Origin: an uncultured Bacteroidota bacterium
Lineage (GTDB): Bacteria; Bacteroidota; Bacteroidia; Chitinophagales; Chitinophagaceae
Length of the DNA: 64,000 nt
NCBI GenBank assembly: GCA_903938445.1
Contig: CAJADG010000052.1
Span: forward strand, 1-64,000
Direction: 5' to 3'
Under the pieces are notes generated by a model. That model saw only the letters and a list, made by a program, of their open reading frames with translations. It had not been told where the DNA came from and did no database searches. The position numbers and the translations under genes are program-made. Positions 1 to 10,619 of this stretch are shown piece after piece (position 1 is the first letter of the stretch; each line of letters begins with the position of its first letter).

Positions 1-1291
<1,291 letters not shown>

Positions 1292-1341
1292 TTAATGAAT
1301 TGTAATATAAAAAAATTAATGGAGAAAAAAGCAACTTGAAT

Positions 1342-2715
1342 CTATCTTCTATTCTTCAACCAATTTTCCGGATCTAAAAACGACCCTTTATCGTTGCTTA
1401 TCATAAATAATAAGGAACCTTCTCCTTCAATATTTACTCCGGAGCGGCCTAAAAGTGTTCCGGCACGGACTTCTTGACCCACTGAAACATTAATACTGCT
1501 TAAGTGTGTATAGGTAGAGAAATATTTTCCATGTTGTACAAAAACAGTTAAATCACCATTAATATCACCCGTATATTTAACTACACCATTAGCGATACTT
1601 TTCACTGAACTTCCTTTTGGAACTGCCAATTCAATACCATCACTTTTTCTGTTCAATTTGGTCCCCGGTATGTTTTCAACACCAAAATGAACGTAAACAT
1701 TTCCTTTATCAACTGGCCAAGGAAGTCCTCCTTTATTATTTTCAATCGAAATAGATGCCTCCCTTCCTTCTTCTGTGGTTTCTAATGCTGAGTAGGGTCT
1801 ATTTCCTGAAGTATTCGTTAAGCCACCTTCTACCGCACTTACTTTATTGCCATTTTTAGTCGCTATTTTTTGTTCTGTTTTTGATACAATTGGTGCTGCT
1901 TCATTTTTTGCTTTTGCAGCTGCAGCTGCTTCATTAGCCGCTTTTAATTTTGCTTGACGTTCTTTTTCTTTTTTCTCCGCCTCTAAAGTTTCACGTCTAA
2001 TAATAGTAAGTAATGCTGATTGCATTTTTTTTCTTTGAGCCTCTTTTTGCTTTAATTGTGCAGTAACTTCTTGCTCTTTACCTTTTAATTGACTAATGAT
2101 TTTATCTTGTTCTTTTCTATCATCTACCAAAACTTTCAATTGCTCATTTTGTACTCCCAAAGTTTTTAAACGATCTTTTTTATTGGAGCCTAATTGACCT
2201 ATTTTTTGATTTAAATCTTTTTGAGACATATCAATTGCACGCGCTTGTGCCTCTCTGTTTTGACGATAACTTTTTAAATAAGTTAAGCGCTTAACAGCAT
2301 CATTAAAACTATTAGCAGAAAATAAAAAATTTAAATACTCATAACCACTTCTACTTTTATAAGCAAAGACTATACTTTTTTCATACTTACTCTTTAAAGT
2401 ATCCAAATCCTTATTTAATTTTTGAACATCTTGCTTATTGGCTTCTATTGCGTCATCAATAATTTTTACTTGTTTAGCAATACTATTTACAAGGGCTTCT
2501 CTCTTGGCAATTTTACTTTTTATAACTGCCATTTGGGCCAATGTACTTTTTTTATTTTTTTGAATTTGATCCTTCAATTGGTTTAATTCCTCTAATTCTT
2601 TCCTTAAAGTTTGCTCTTGTTTTTGCAACTCCTCTCTACTCACATTTGTTTGAGCAAAAGAACTAATGCCAATAGTAAATAAAATAAAAAATAATATTGC
2701 GCCCTTTTTAGTCAT
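1342..2715 (-). CDS. EnvC-like amidase activator with degenerate LytM/M23 domain
   Basis: 457 aa with a signal peptide (about residues 1-21, ending SSFAQ), a long coiled coil (about 22-260), a low-complexity Ala/Lys linker, and a C-terminal LytM (peptidase M23) domain from about residue 335. In active LytM peptidases zinc is held by an HxxxD motif and by the last His of HxH in a TGPHLHFE-like strand. Here those places read KSDGIEL and GEGSLLFMI, so the ligands are gone. That is the architecture of EnvC, a non-catalytic periplasmic activator of division amidases working with FtsEX; ftsX lies at the other end of this window. It is last in the dut-DUF4292-envC run, 21 bp after the lipoprotein gene. 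The domain call is firm; the activator role is by analogy. Confidence 0.88.
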   Translation of the reverse strand: MTKKGAILFFILFTIGISSFAQTNVSREELQKQEQTLRKELEELNQLKDQIQKNKKSTLAQMAVIKSKIAKREALVNSIAKQVKIIDDAIEANKQDVQKLNKDLDTLKSKYEKSIVFAYKSRSGYEYLNFLFSANSFNDAVKRLTYLKSYRQNREAQARAIDMSQKDLNQKIGQLGSNKKDRLKTLGVQNEQLKVLVDDRKEQDKIISQLKGKEQEVTAQLKQKEAQRKKMQSALLTIIRRETLEAEKKEKERQAKLKAANEAAAAAKAKNEAAPIVSKTEQKIATKNGNKVSAVEGGLTNTSGNRPYSALETTEEGREASISIENNKGGLPWPVDKGNVYVHFGVENIPGTKLNRKSDGIELAVPKGSSVKSIANGVVKYTGDINGDLTVFVQHGKYFSTYTHLSSINVSVGQEVRAGTLLGRSGVNIEGEGSLLFMISNDKGSFLDPENWLKNRR

Positions 2716-2736
2716 AAGTTATTTTGTTTCAAAAAA

Positions 2737-3561
2737 TTACCTTCTCTTTCCTGATTTTGGAATGACAAAGTTATATTTTAATGGTTCATTAAACGAATAA
2801 TCCTTCATCTCCATATGAATTTCCAATCTTGATTGTGAAGCTATTGCAATATCTCTATTGGCAGGAAATTGATTTTGCATTACCGAATTATGATTTGAAT
2901 AGGTGATATCACATGTTCGATGTTGATTAATATCAATATCATCCAATTTTAAGTGCAGAACTTTGATATTATCTTCACTCAATGTAATCAAATTTTTGAA
3001 TAATTTGCCAGCCATTCCTACCTGTAATTTGTTGGAATTCATCTTATAAGTTATAATGCTTGCATCCTCCATGAAAATAGGATTTCCGACAATCAAATCT
3101 TCCAATGTATTATAGGTAAATGGAATTTTTATTACTTCTTGAATATAAGATAAAGGACGTAACTCTACTTTTTTCTTTAATGGATAAAACAACATCACAC
3201 TATCTTTTGTGATGATTGCTTTTAAGCCAATTACACCCATTGCTCCTCTAACCGTTATATAAATTGTTTTACCTTTTTCAATGCTAATGTTAGCTATAAA
3301 TGCGTCTGAATTATTCACTGTTTCGTAATCCAATTTAACACGGGCATTCATCGTATTAAAAGCAAGCTTTGTAGTTGCTATTTTATCTACAATTTGTCTT
3401 ACTATTTCGCCAGAATCTACTTTTGTTTTTTCTGCAATTAGCTGAACTATGGCTGTGTCTTTTTTTGATAATGCATCTTGAATCACTTGCACTTTTCGAG
3501 AGGTAGCGCAGGATGCAAGTAAAAAAAGGATAGCAACAAAAAAAAGAAACCTTGAATTCAT
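2737..3561 (-). CDS. DUF4292 family lipoprotein
   Basis: 274 aa. The N-terminus is a clear lipoprotein signal (FLFFVAILFLLASCATSRK, lipobox LASC), so the mature protein should be acylated and membrane-anchored on the periplasmic side. The body resembles DUF4292, a Bacteroidota family; features such as ISIEKGKTIYITVRGAMGVIGLKAIITKDSVMLFYPLKKKV suggest a LolA/LolB-like beta-rich fold, but that fold relation is inference. It sits 10 bp after dut and 21 bp before the EnvC-like gene, almost certainly one transcript, a pairing I recall from other Bacteroidota. A role in envelope assembly is plausible; no specific function is established. Confidence 0.82.
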   Translation of the reverse strand: MNSRFLFFVAILFLLASCATSRKVQVIQDALSKKDTAIVQLIAEKTKVDSGEIVRQIVDKIATTKLAFNTMNARVKLDYETVNNSDAFIANISIEKGKTIYITVRGAMGVIGLKAIITKDSVMLFYPLKKKVELRPLSYIQEVIKIPFTYNTLEDLIVGNPIFMEDASIITYKMNSNKLQVGMAGKLFKNLITLSEDNIKVLHLKLDDIDINQHRTCDITYSNHNSVMQNQFPANRDIAIASQSRLEIHMEMKDYSFNEPLKYNFVIPKSGKRR

Positions 3562-3571
3562 TTAAAAATGT

Positions 3572-4012
3572 TTATTGTTTACCAGTGTGGCCAAAACCTC
3601 CTGCCCCTCTTTCTGTGTTTTCTAATTGTTGAACCAATTCCCAACTTGCTTTTTCAACTTTTTGAAAAACAATTTGAGCAATTCTATCTCCATCTTGTAT
3701 AGTTTGTACTTCTGAAGATAAATTAATTAAAATGACTTTAATTTCACCTCTATAATCAGCATCAATGGTGCCTGGTGTATTTAAACAAGTTAACCCTTGT
3801 TTGATTGCCAATCCACTACGTGGCCTAATTTGAGCCTCCCAGTTATTTGGAATCGCAATAAATAATCCTGTGGGAATTAAAACTCGTTGCATGGGCTCCA
3901 ATTGCATTGGGGCCTCTAAAAATGCCCTTATATCCATTCCGGAAGCGCCAGTAGTGGCATAACTAGGCAATGGATGGTGGCTATTATTTACAATTTGGAT
4001 TGCTGTTGACAT
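3572..4012 (-). CDS. dut: dUTP diphosphatase (dUTPase)
   Basis: Hydrolyses dUTP to dUMP and pyrophosphate, keeping uracil out of DNA and supplying dUMP for thymidylate synthesis; a cytoplasmic homotrimer. All five trimeric-dUTPase motifs are visible: GASGMDIRA (I), RPRSGLA (II), [13 protein letters not shown] (III), [10 protein letters not shown] (IV) and [11 protein letters not shown] (V, the C-terminal flap over the active site). The track ORF begins at a TTG at 4021; the ATG at 4010-4012 ([10 protein letters not shown]) gives the expected family N-terminus and about 146 aa, so I use that. It lies 73 bp after porV and 10 bp before the DUF4292 gene. No defects seen. Confidence 0.96.
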   Translation of the reverse strand: MSTAIQIVNNSHHPLPSYATTGASGMDIRAFLEAPMQLEPMQRVLIPTGLFIAIPNNWEAQIRPRSGLAIKQGLTCLNTPGTIDADYRGEIKVILINLSSEVQTIQDGDRIAQIVFQKVEKASWELVQQLENTERGAGGFGHTGKQ

Positions 4013-4085
4013 TAGCAACAAAAATAGGCAAATCTGAGTAAATAACCCGATGGAATAAACCCATAACTAACAAAGTATTTGTTAA

Positions 4086-5225
4086 TTAAAAGAAGAAAAT
4101 ACTACCAAATCTCAGTGTATTTGAAAGCGGATTCTTTGTAAGTCCTCCTCCGGATGGAACTAAATAACTAATATTAAATTTAGATTGTTGGTATTGAAAA
4201 CTAGTACCTAAGGTGAAATATTGCATATTACCCAAGCTCTTATTATTGTCCATAAAATAGCCCCCTCTTAAATAAAAGCGATTGGTATAATTGTATTCCG
4301 CTCCAATGGATGCTTTTAAAGATTCTGAAAATGGCATTCCATATTGCGTTGAAAAGGAATTGAAATAACTATTTATTACAGACTGAGTAAAATATTGATT
4401 TACAGACTCAGTGTTGGTATTATCTGGACTAGCCGGCACCATTAATCTATTCACATCAACTCCAAATTCCAATGAGTTGTCCATATCAAACTTATTGAGA
4501 TACCCTACTCCAACACCAATATTTGCAGGTATTAAATATTTATTTTTTGTTTCATTCGAGTAACTAATTTTTCCTCCTAAATTAGATAATAGCAAACCAG
4601 CATGAAATCCATTTAAATCTTGATTTTGTTTATAAAACAAAGAAATATCTGCTGCTGCAGTACTACCTGCTTTATAGTTAATTGCAGAGGCACCAAATGA
4701 ACCTTGCACTAATTTAGAGTAGATATATCTTAATGTTGCACCAATACTTAATTTGTCATTTAACAATAAACTATATCCAATATCATAACTGAATTCTGTA
4801 GGTTTTTGAGAAGGCAAAGTTGTAAGTCCAGATTCATCCGTAAAATCAATATTCCCTAAACTAAAAAAACGTAAAGAGCTATTAATCGCACTTTGATCAT
4901 TTAATTTTTTATAATAACCAGCACTAGCAAGATAAACATCACTTAATCCTAAATCTTTTAACCAAGGGGTATAGTTAATTAAAAAACCTTGTCGCTCGGT
5001 TAAATAGGGCAATTTAGCAGTGTTTCCAAATAAATCATTTGCTTCTGGTGTCATTCCTAATGATAAATTTCCCATTCCGCCTGAACGTGCATCAGGTGAA
5101 ATCATCATAAAAGGCACTGCTGTACTTTGTAATTTTAAGGAAGTAGTTTGTGCCTGACTTTTTTGAACAGTTAGGAATATACAAATGAAAACCAAATATT
5201 TAATAAACTTATTAAAGTAATTCAT
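4086..5225 (-). CDS. porV: Type IX secretion system outer-membrane protein PorV
   Basis: 379 aa FadL-like outer-membrane beta-barrel. PorV receives cargo with a type A C-terminal signal after translocation and hands it to the PorU sortase. A signal peptide (ending SQAQ) is followed by the characteristic opening STAVPFMMISPDARSGGMGNLSLG, then alternating aromatic beta-strands, and the chain ends in phenylalanines (RFGSIFFF), a usual end for an outer-membrane barrel. It follows porU by 45 bp on the same strand. A promoter-like TTG-N21-TACCTTTA lies between the genes, so porV may also be made independently of porU. The porU-porV order next to gldJ matches the arrangement known in Flavobacterium. 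Confidence 0.94.
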   Translation of the reverse strand: MNYFNKFIKYLVFICIFLTVQKSQAQTTSLKLQSTAVPFMMISPDARSGGMGNLSLGMTPEANDLFGNTAKLPYLTERQGFLINYTPWLKDLGLSDVYLASAGYYKKLNDQSAINSSLRFFSLGNIDFTDESGLTTLPSQKPTEFSYDIGYSLLLNDKLSIGATLRYIYSKLVQGSFGASAINYKAGSTAAADISLFYKQNQDLNGFHAGLLLSNLGGKISYSNETKNKYLIPANIGVGVGYLNKFDMDNSLEFGVDVNRLMVPASPDNTNTESVNQYFTQSVINSYFNSFSTQYGMPFSESLKASIGAEYNYTNRFYLRGGYFMDNNKSLGNMQYFTLGTSFQYQQSKFNISYLVPSGGGLTKNPLSNTLRFGSIFFF

Positions 5226-5244
5226 GCTAATGATTGTTATAACA

Positions 5245-5276
5245 TAAAGGTAATAAAAGAACTTTGTTTTCTACAA
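5245..5276 (-). promoter_or_regulatory. Candidate promoter for porV inside the porU 3' end
   Basis: On the minus strand TTG (5276-5274) is separated by 21 bp from TACCTTTA (5252-5245), close to the Bacteroidota consensus TTG-N17-23-TAnnTTTG with one mismatch in the -7 box. The TTG lies just ahead of the porU stop codon. Transcription would start roughly 14 nt before the porV ATG. Sequence match only. Confidence 0.5.
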
Positions 5277-8200
5277 TTTGATAAAAGTATTTGTAGTAGC
5301 AACTATCCTAGAATTAGACTTGACGCTAAATTTATAAAAATAAATGCCTGGGCTAAGTTTAATTCCAGGAATTACTTTGCCATCCCAATCAAAATAAATT
5401 CTATTTTGATTCATTACTTGTAAATTGTTTTGTGCATACAAAAGCTTTCCAGACCAATCGAATACTTCAAACAAAACTTGGTCAGTTTCTCCAATTTGAT
5501 TTGTTTCAAAACTGAAGCGCGTTTTGTCTACAAACGGATTTGGATAATTAATCGCATTTTTGATTTGGAGGTTTTCGGTATTTGGCACTTCAAATGTTAA
5601 AGTATCTACATTACTATTCCCAAAAAGATCCCATGCTTTAATTATTATACGATGAAATCCAGCTGAAAGCAGCGGTAATGAATACTGAATTTTTCCTGAC
5701 TTATAGGTATCAACATCTGTGACAAAATAATTGTTAAGTACCATTTGAATTGGATTGTTATCTATCCAAATTGACAAATCATGACCCAAAATATTTCCTG
5801 ATGTTTGGATACCTGAACTATCAGATAAATGAATATATAAAGTAGAGTTTGCCATTGCCCAACCTCCTTGTTTAAATAAAGGATCATTTAAAAATGCACT
5901 TATTACAGGACCACTTGTATCCCGATTATTTATTGCTTGATTATATTTTACATAAATTGAATCTAAAATGATGCTAGCAGCATAATTGGTATCCAACGTT
6001 GCTAGTTCAATTCTTAATGGATTACTTGAATTCACAACTTGAACAGGTAATATAAAATCAATATTATACTTTCCATTGATTACACTTGCCTTCCCTTTGA
6101 ATAATATATTTTCTTGTACTACAATTGGAACAGACATACTTGTGGATAAATTGGCTAATGTTTTTTTAGTTTTTGCTGCGTCATAAATAATCATTTCTAA
6201 ATGACCATTATAGTTTGACATTAGTAATCCATTTTTCAAAACATTCCCTTGCAGTGTATATTTAGTTCCTGTCAATAAAGTATCCTGTCCAATAAAATTT
6301 TTATCATTTATTTTTTGGATATTAACTTGATAATTAGGGAGATTTAATTTTAATGCAGGATCTCCAATAAGATTAAATTTTAAATCATTCACCCTATCTC
6401 CCCCATTTGCCCAATCCGCAGTTTTTGCTTTTTGCAAAGCCTCACCAATTGAATTATAAAATCCACTGGAATTTTTTACCAAAAGTTGTTGGATAAACAA
6501 ATCATTGATTTGTTTATTACTATATGCAAACACTAATCTATTGGCAGCAACTAGCCCAATAATTCCATTTCCGTTTTTCATTAAAGCATCCCAAGCAATA
6601 GCCTGTAAGCCAGGCTGGTCAAAGGGTGCAAAATTACAAGATGCAGTTACCATCAATGGTAGTTTACCCGAATTTTTCCAAAGATCAAATTGAGTTTGTG
6701 AAATAATTGCCTCTTCTGATAATCTCAAATAATTACCATGTCCAGTATAATTTAAAAGCAAAGTCCCGTCTTGTATTGATTGTTGTATTGCATTAAAAGC
6801 TAGCGGATAAGTATTCCCTGAGGAAGAACTTACAGGAGTAAAAAAATCAAGATAAATTTTATTTTGATCCCATTGAGGCGCAATCCCTTGCAAATGATTT
6901 ATGATAGACTCAGCATCTTGTAAATGCAAATTATAATCTCCATCATCTGCAACCCAAGTGATTTTATTTTCCCAAGTGCCACCAATATTATTTGTTTGAT
7001 AATTTATTAATTTATTAATAGTTGTATCCGCTTCCTGTGAAGTTCTTGCAGGAATTCTACCCACACTTAGCTGTAATTGTTTTAATGCATTGTAATTATT
7101 TACATCGTCATTTGTAGTCAAAGCTGAAAAGAAATCATCCGTAGAAAAACTTGACAAAATTGAATTTGAATTTACACTTTCATAAGTTGGCAATTCTTGT
7201 TCAATATTTATTTTACGGTAATTAAAATTACCAATACCTAATAATAAAAGGTATTTCGGAGCATTCACTTTATTTTGTATTGCATCATTAAAAAGTGATT
7301 TTAAATAATTACGAATACCCACCGCACTTACTTGCCCACCCGAAAAATCGTTATATAATTCCTTGGCATTTGCTACAATTGCTTTTCTTCCAAACTGTGT
7401 TTGCTGAAATTTTTGATATTTATTTGCTGCATTTAAAAATGCAGGGGCAGTTATAATTACATAATCAACTCCAAGATTGTTTTGGGGTACATTTTGATTA
7501 TTAACTGTGCCTAGTAAAGTTGGAGTTTCAAATGCTGACTGCCTAACTCCAAAAAAATTGGATAAAGAATCTAAGGATTGTAAAAAAAATCCATTTCCAT
7601 TAACGTCAGTGCCCACTTTAATTTCCTTTGGATTTTGAATATTTGAAACATTCCAAATAATTGCACTGGGATCTATATTTTGAATTTTGCAATTGGCAAT
7701 TTTATTTGATTGCAATCCGTCTTCTATAGCAAAAGCAAGCGTGCTATCCTGCCAAAATCCAATTGATTTTTTAGCGTGAATTTCAACAAAATCTATCCAA
7801 CCTGTACTTGTGGAATTAGTTGAATTAAATGTAATTTTTAACGTTGATTTTGAAGGCCAACTAATTTGTGTATTTACGGAAAAACTATCCATTTTTTCTG
7901 ATGCAATATCATCATACAACATACCAGAAACTGGTGATAAAGTTGACGATTTTACAACTTGATCATTTAATACAAAATCAAATTGCCCATTTTCTTGATA
8001 GGTAGTGGAGGCAACGTGATAATTACTTTTCAATTCACTCAACGCATTCATACCTTGGGTTGGAAATGGGAATAAAAATTGAGTGATTTTTCCAGAACCC
8101 ACACCCATTGGTGGGCCATAAAATGTTTTACCACTGTTTAATAATGAAATACTATCTTTTTCAAAAAGAAAATGCTGATTGAATATTTCTTTTGAAATGG

Positions 8201-8675
8201 TATTTTGAGATGACAAATCCTGAACCCCAATTCTTTTACCATTTTGACCAGTTGTTAAAAAATAAAAGACCGTATCTGAACTTGAATAATTGTTGTGTAC
8301 CATTCGTCTAATAGTACTATCGTATTTCCAATAAATTGCCCCTTGATTGTAAAATAAAATATAATCTGTTGTATTAATCTGACCATCACCACCATCCACT
8401 ATTTTTATTGAATTTTCTGTTAACCCCAAAGCTGGACTGTTCGGCACCCTGTCGTTTAAATTGGATAAATCAAAACCAAATAATTGTAATTGACTGGAAG
8501 TAATGGGCAAGGTATAGCCCAAACTCGCAAGCTGGGCTCCCGTTAATTTATAAATACCTTGTTTCACAGCTCCTATTTTTGTCCATTTACCAGTTGATAA
8601 AGGGCTGGTTTGCGCCTTTAAAACACTTGAAATTGTCAAAAAACCCATTAAATATGATAAAAGGAGCCTATTCAT
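5271..8675 (-). CDS. porU: Type IX secretion sortase PorU (gingipain C25-like peptidase)
   Basis: 1134 aa. PorU is the cell-surface sortase that removes the C-terminal signal of type IX cargo and attaches the protein to surface glycolipid. Signal peptide (ends SSVLKAQ), a beta-rich N-terminal region, then a C25-type peptidase domain from about residue 400. The catalytic His is in LLLNYTGHGNYL (about residue 645) and the Cys in TASCNFAPFDQPG (about 678). The C-terminus carries its own type A sorting domain (NYPNPFVDKTRFSFETN, then SPGIYFYKF). Length matches PorU proteins of about 1100-1250 aa. It is divergent from gldJ across 113 bp and leads the porU-porV-dut run. Both catalytic residues are present, so it should be active. 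Confidence 0.95.
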   Translation of the reverse strand: MNRLLLSYLMGFLTISSVLKAQTSPLSTGKWTKIGAVKQGIYKLTGAQLASLGYTLPITSSQLQLFGFDLSNLNDRVPNSPALGLTENSIKIVDGGDGQINTTDYILFYNQGAIYWKYDSTIRRMVHNNYSSSDTVFYFLTTGQNGKRIGVQDLSSQNTISKEIFNQHFLFEKDSISLLNSGKTFYGPPMGVGSGKITQFLFPFPTQGMNALSELKSNYHVASTTYQENGQFDFVLNDQVVKSSTLSPVSGMLYDDIASEKMDSFSVNTQISWPSKSTLKITFNSTNSTSTGWIDFVEIHAKKSIGFWQDSTLAFAIEDGLQSNKIANCKIQNIDPSAIIWNVSNIQNPKEIKVGTDVNGNGFFLQSLDSLSNFFGVRQSAFETPTLLGTVNNQNVPQNNLGVDYVIITAPAFLNAANKYQKFQQTQFGRKAIVANAKELYNDFSGGQVSAVGIRNYLKSLFNDAIQNKVNAPKYLLLLGIGNFNYRKINIEQELPTYESVNSNSILSSFSTDDFFSALTTNDDVNNYNALKQLQLSVGRIPARTSQEADTTINKLINYQTNNIGGTWENKITWVADDGDYNLHLQDAESIINHLQGIAPQWDQNKIYLDFFTPVSSSSGNTYPLAFNAIQQSIQDGTLLLNYTGHGNYLRLSEEAIISQTQFDLWKNSGKLPLMVTASCNFAPFDQPGLQAIAWDALMKNGNGIIGLVAANRLVFAYSNKQINDLFIQQLLVKNSSGFYNSIGEALQKAKTADWANGGDRVNDLKFNLIGDPALKLNLPNYQVNIQKINDKNFIGQDTLLTGTKYTLQGNVLKNGLLMSNYNGHLEMIIYDAAKTKKTLANLSTSMSVPIVVQENILFKGKASVINGKYNIDFILPVQVVNSSNPLRIELATLDTNYAASIILDSIYVKYNQAINNRDTSGPVISAFLNDPLFKQGGWAMANSTLYIHLSDSSGIQTSGNILGHDLSIWIDNNPIQMVLNNYFVTDVDTYKSGKIQYSLPLLSAGFHRIIIKAWDLFGNSNVDTLTFEVPNTENLQIKNAINYPNPFVDKTRFSFETNQIGETDQVLFEVFDWSGKLLYAQNNLQVMNQNRIYFDWDGKVIPGIKLSPGIYFYKFSVKSNSRIVATTNTFIKL

Positions 8676-8788
8676 AGCTCAAAATTAGGGTTTTACTAAC
8701 ATAAGAATATGCAAAAGGCATGTCTAAATAAGCAAAAACAAAGTATATTCGCAGCAACATTTTACTAGATTTAGACTAAATTTTATAT

Positions 8789-10120
8789 ATGAATTTCATC
8801 AACAGTATTTTATTGTTTTTCGCGGTATTATTATTAGGACCAACAGTGGTTTCAACATTACAAACCAAGGAAATTAATTCTGTTCAATTCGCAGCTACAA
8901 AAAATGATCCATATGAAGGTACTGTTCTAGTAAGAGGAGGCACTTTTGCAATGGGTATGAATACAGAGGAAAGTGAAATGAGACAATGGAATAATACACT
9001 ACGCAGAAAAACGGTTAGCTCCTTTCGTATTGATGTTTATGAAGTAAGTAATAAAAAATATAGAGATTATACACATTGGCTAGAAAATTTAGCCAAGGAT
9101 TCAGCTCAATATAAAGATTTAGCCATTGAAGCATTACCTGATACATTAGTTTGGAAAACTCCATTATCTTACAACGAGCCAATGGTATTGGGATACTTTA
9201 GAGCAAAGGCTTTTAATGATTACCCAGTTGTTGGTGTTAGTTGGGAACAAGCAAATAAATATTGTCGTTGGAGAACTGATAGAGCTAATGAAAAAACACT
9301 TATCTATTATGGAATTTTAAATTCAAAACAAAGATATGTTGGGAAAATTGCAGGTAGAGAAAAGTTAATGGACTCAACCGCAAAAGGAAATGCTCGCTTT
9401 GTTAAATCTGGAGAAGAATTTATCATGGTTCCCGATTTTCGTTTACCTACAGAGGCTGAATGGGAATATGCTGCAAAAGTCTCCAGCTCAAAAAATTATG
9501 TTTCTAATTTTAAAAATGCAAGAGCAGGAGTAAATTCCGCACATCCCAATGCAAGTGTTGCTCAATCTGACTCCCCTTTCCCTTGGAGCAGCAATGGCAA
9601 TAATGCAATAAGGTCAATAAAAAAATCTGATCAAGGAATGTATACGGCTAATTTTAAAAATGGCCAAGGTGATTACATGGGTATGATCGGTTATTCAAAT
9701 GATGGAGCGGGCATACCTAGTAAAGTTTATAGCTTTACTCCAAGCAGAATTGGAATTTACAATTTAAACGGAAATGTGAATGAATGGGTTGCTGATATTT
9801 ACAGACCATTAAGCGGAGATGATATGGATGATTTTAATCCATACAGAGGAGATAGTACTTTAGATGGAGACGACGAAAGTTTAGTTCAATACGAATCTGG
9901 AGTAAATACATTGATTTCAAATAAATCAAGAGTATATAAAGGGGGTAGCTGGAAAGATCGACCATACTGGTTAAATCCAGGTACAAGAAGATTTCTAGAC
10001 CAAGATAAATCAAGCAGTACTATTGGATTTAGATGTGTATCCTCTGCCTTTGGATTTGACGCGGCAAGTGATGTTACCGATCAATCTATTCCTTGGTATA
10101 AGAGACTTTTTAAAAAATAA
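8789..10120 (+). CDS. gldJ: GldJ-like gliding/type IX secretion protein (formylglycine-generating-enzyme fold)
   Basis: 443 aa. GldJ is an FGE/sulfatase-modifying-factor-like protein required for gliding and type IX secretion in flavobacteria. The FGE fold is clear: VLVRGGTFAMGMNTEE, PVVGVSWEQANKYCRWR, RLPTEAEWEYAAK, NLNGNVNEWVAD, VYKGGSWKDRPYW and TIGFRCVSS. The porU-porV neighbourhood and downstream murF support GldJ over GldK. Oddities: known GldJ proteins are lipoproteins of about 560 aa, but here the hydrophobic N-terminus (NSILLFFAVLLLGPTVVS) has no cysteine, and an in-frame TAA at 8777-8779 rules out a longer start. It should therefore be a classical secreted protein or be anchored by an N-terminal helix. 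The ispF ATG follows by 4 bp. Confidence 0.83.
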   Translation: MNFINSILLFFAVLLLGPTVVSTLQTKEINSVQFAATKNDPYEGTVLVRGGTFAMGMNTEESEMRQWNNTLRRKTVSSFRIDVYEVSNKKYRDYTHWLENLAKDSAQYKDLAIEALPDTLVWKTPLSYNEPMVLGYFRAKAFNDYPVVGVSWEQANKYCRWRTDRANEKTLIYYGILNSKQRYVGKIAGREKLMDSTAKGNARFVKSGEEFIMVPDFRLPTEAEWEYAAKVSSSKNYVSNFKNARAGVNSAHPNASVAQSDSPFPWSSNGNNAIRSIKKSDQGMYTANFKNGQGDYMGMIGYSNDGAGIPSKVYSFTPSRIGIYNLNGNVNEWVADIYRPLSGDDMDDFNPYRGDSTLDGDDESLVQYESGVNTLISNKSRVYKGGSWKDRPYWLNPGTRRFLDQDKSSSTIGFRCVSSAFGFDAASDVTDQSIPWYKRLFKK

Positions 10121-10124
10121 GCTA

Positions 10125-10604
10125 ATGAAATTACGCATTGGCTCAGGAATTGATTTTCATCAATTAGTAGAAGGTAGAGATTTGTGGATTGGTGGTATTA
10201 AAATACCGCACACAAAAGGTGCATTAGGCCATAGCGATGCGGATGTTTTATTACACGCTATTTGTGATGCATTATTGGGAGCTTTAAGTTTAGGTGATAT
10301 AGGCACTCATTTCCCTGATACCGACAATACTTATAAAAACATTGATAGTAAAATTTTATTAGCACGTACTTACGATTTAATCACTGCACAGGGATATGAA
10401 ATTGTAAATATTGATGCAACGCTTTGCTTAGAAGCTCCAAAAATTAAGCCTTATGTTATTGAAATGCAAAACTGCATTGCTAGCATTTTAAAAATTGGAG
10501 ATAAAGATATTTCAATCAAAGCTACTACTACTGAAACCATGGGTTTCACTGGACGACAAGAAGGCTTGGTTGCAATGGCTACTTGTTTACTTAGTGCTAA
10601 ATAG
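10125..10604 (+). CDS. ispF: 2-C-methyl-D-erythritol 2,4-cyclodiphosphate synthase
   Basis: Catalyses the cyclisation step of the MEP isoprenoid pathway, which supplies among others the undecaprenyl carrier recycled by UppP at the end of this window. About 159 aa. Zinc ligands are visible in GIDFHQL (Asp and His) and in LGHSDADVLLHAICDALLGA; the closing motif ATTTETMGFTGRQEG is the family signature. The track ORF starts at 10023 inside gldJ, but the conserved N-terminus MKLRIGSGIDFHQL begins at the ATG at 10125, four bases after the gldJ stop, so that is the start. Probably co-transcribed with gldJ and murF. Confidence 0.96.
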   Translation: MKLRIGSGIDFHQLVEGRDLWIGGIKIPHTKGALGHSDADVLLHAICDALLGALSLGDIGTHFPDTDNTYKNIDSKILLARTYDLITAQGYEIVNIDATLCLEAPKIKPYVIEMQNCIASILKIGDKDISIKATTTETMGFTGRQEGLVAMATCLLSAK

Positions 10605-10619
10605 TTAAATCATTCTACA

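Noticed and set aside
10023-10124. Extension of ispF into gldJ
   Set aside because: The added residues are an out-of-frame reading of the gldJ end; the conserved IspF start is the ATG at 10125.
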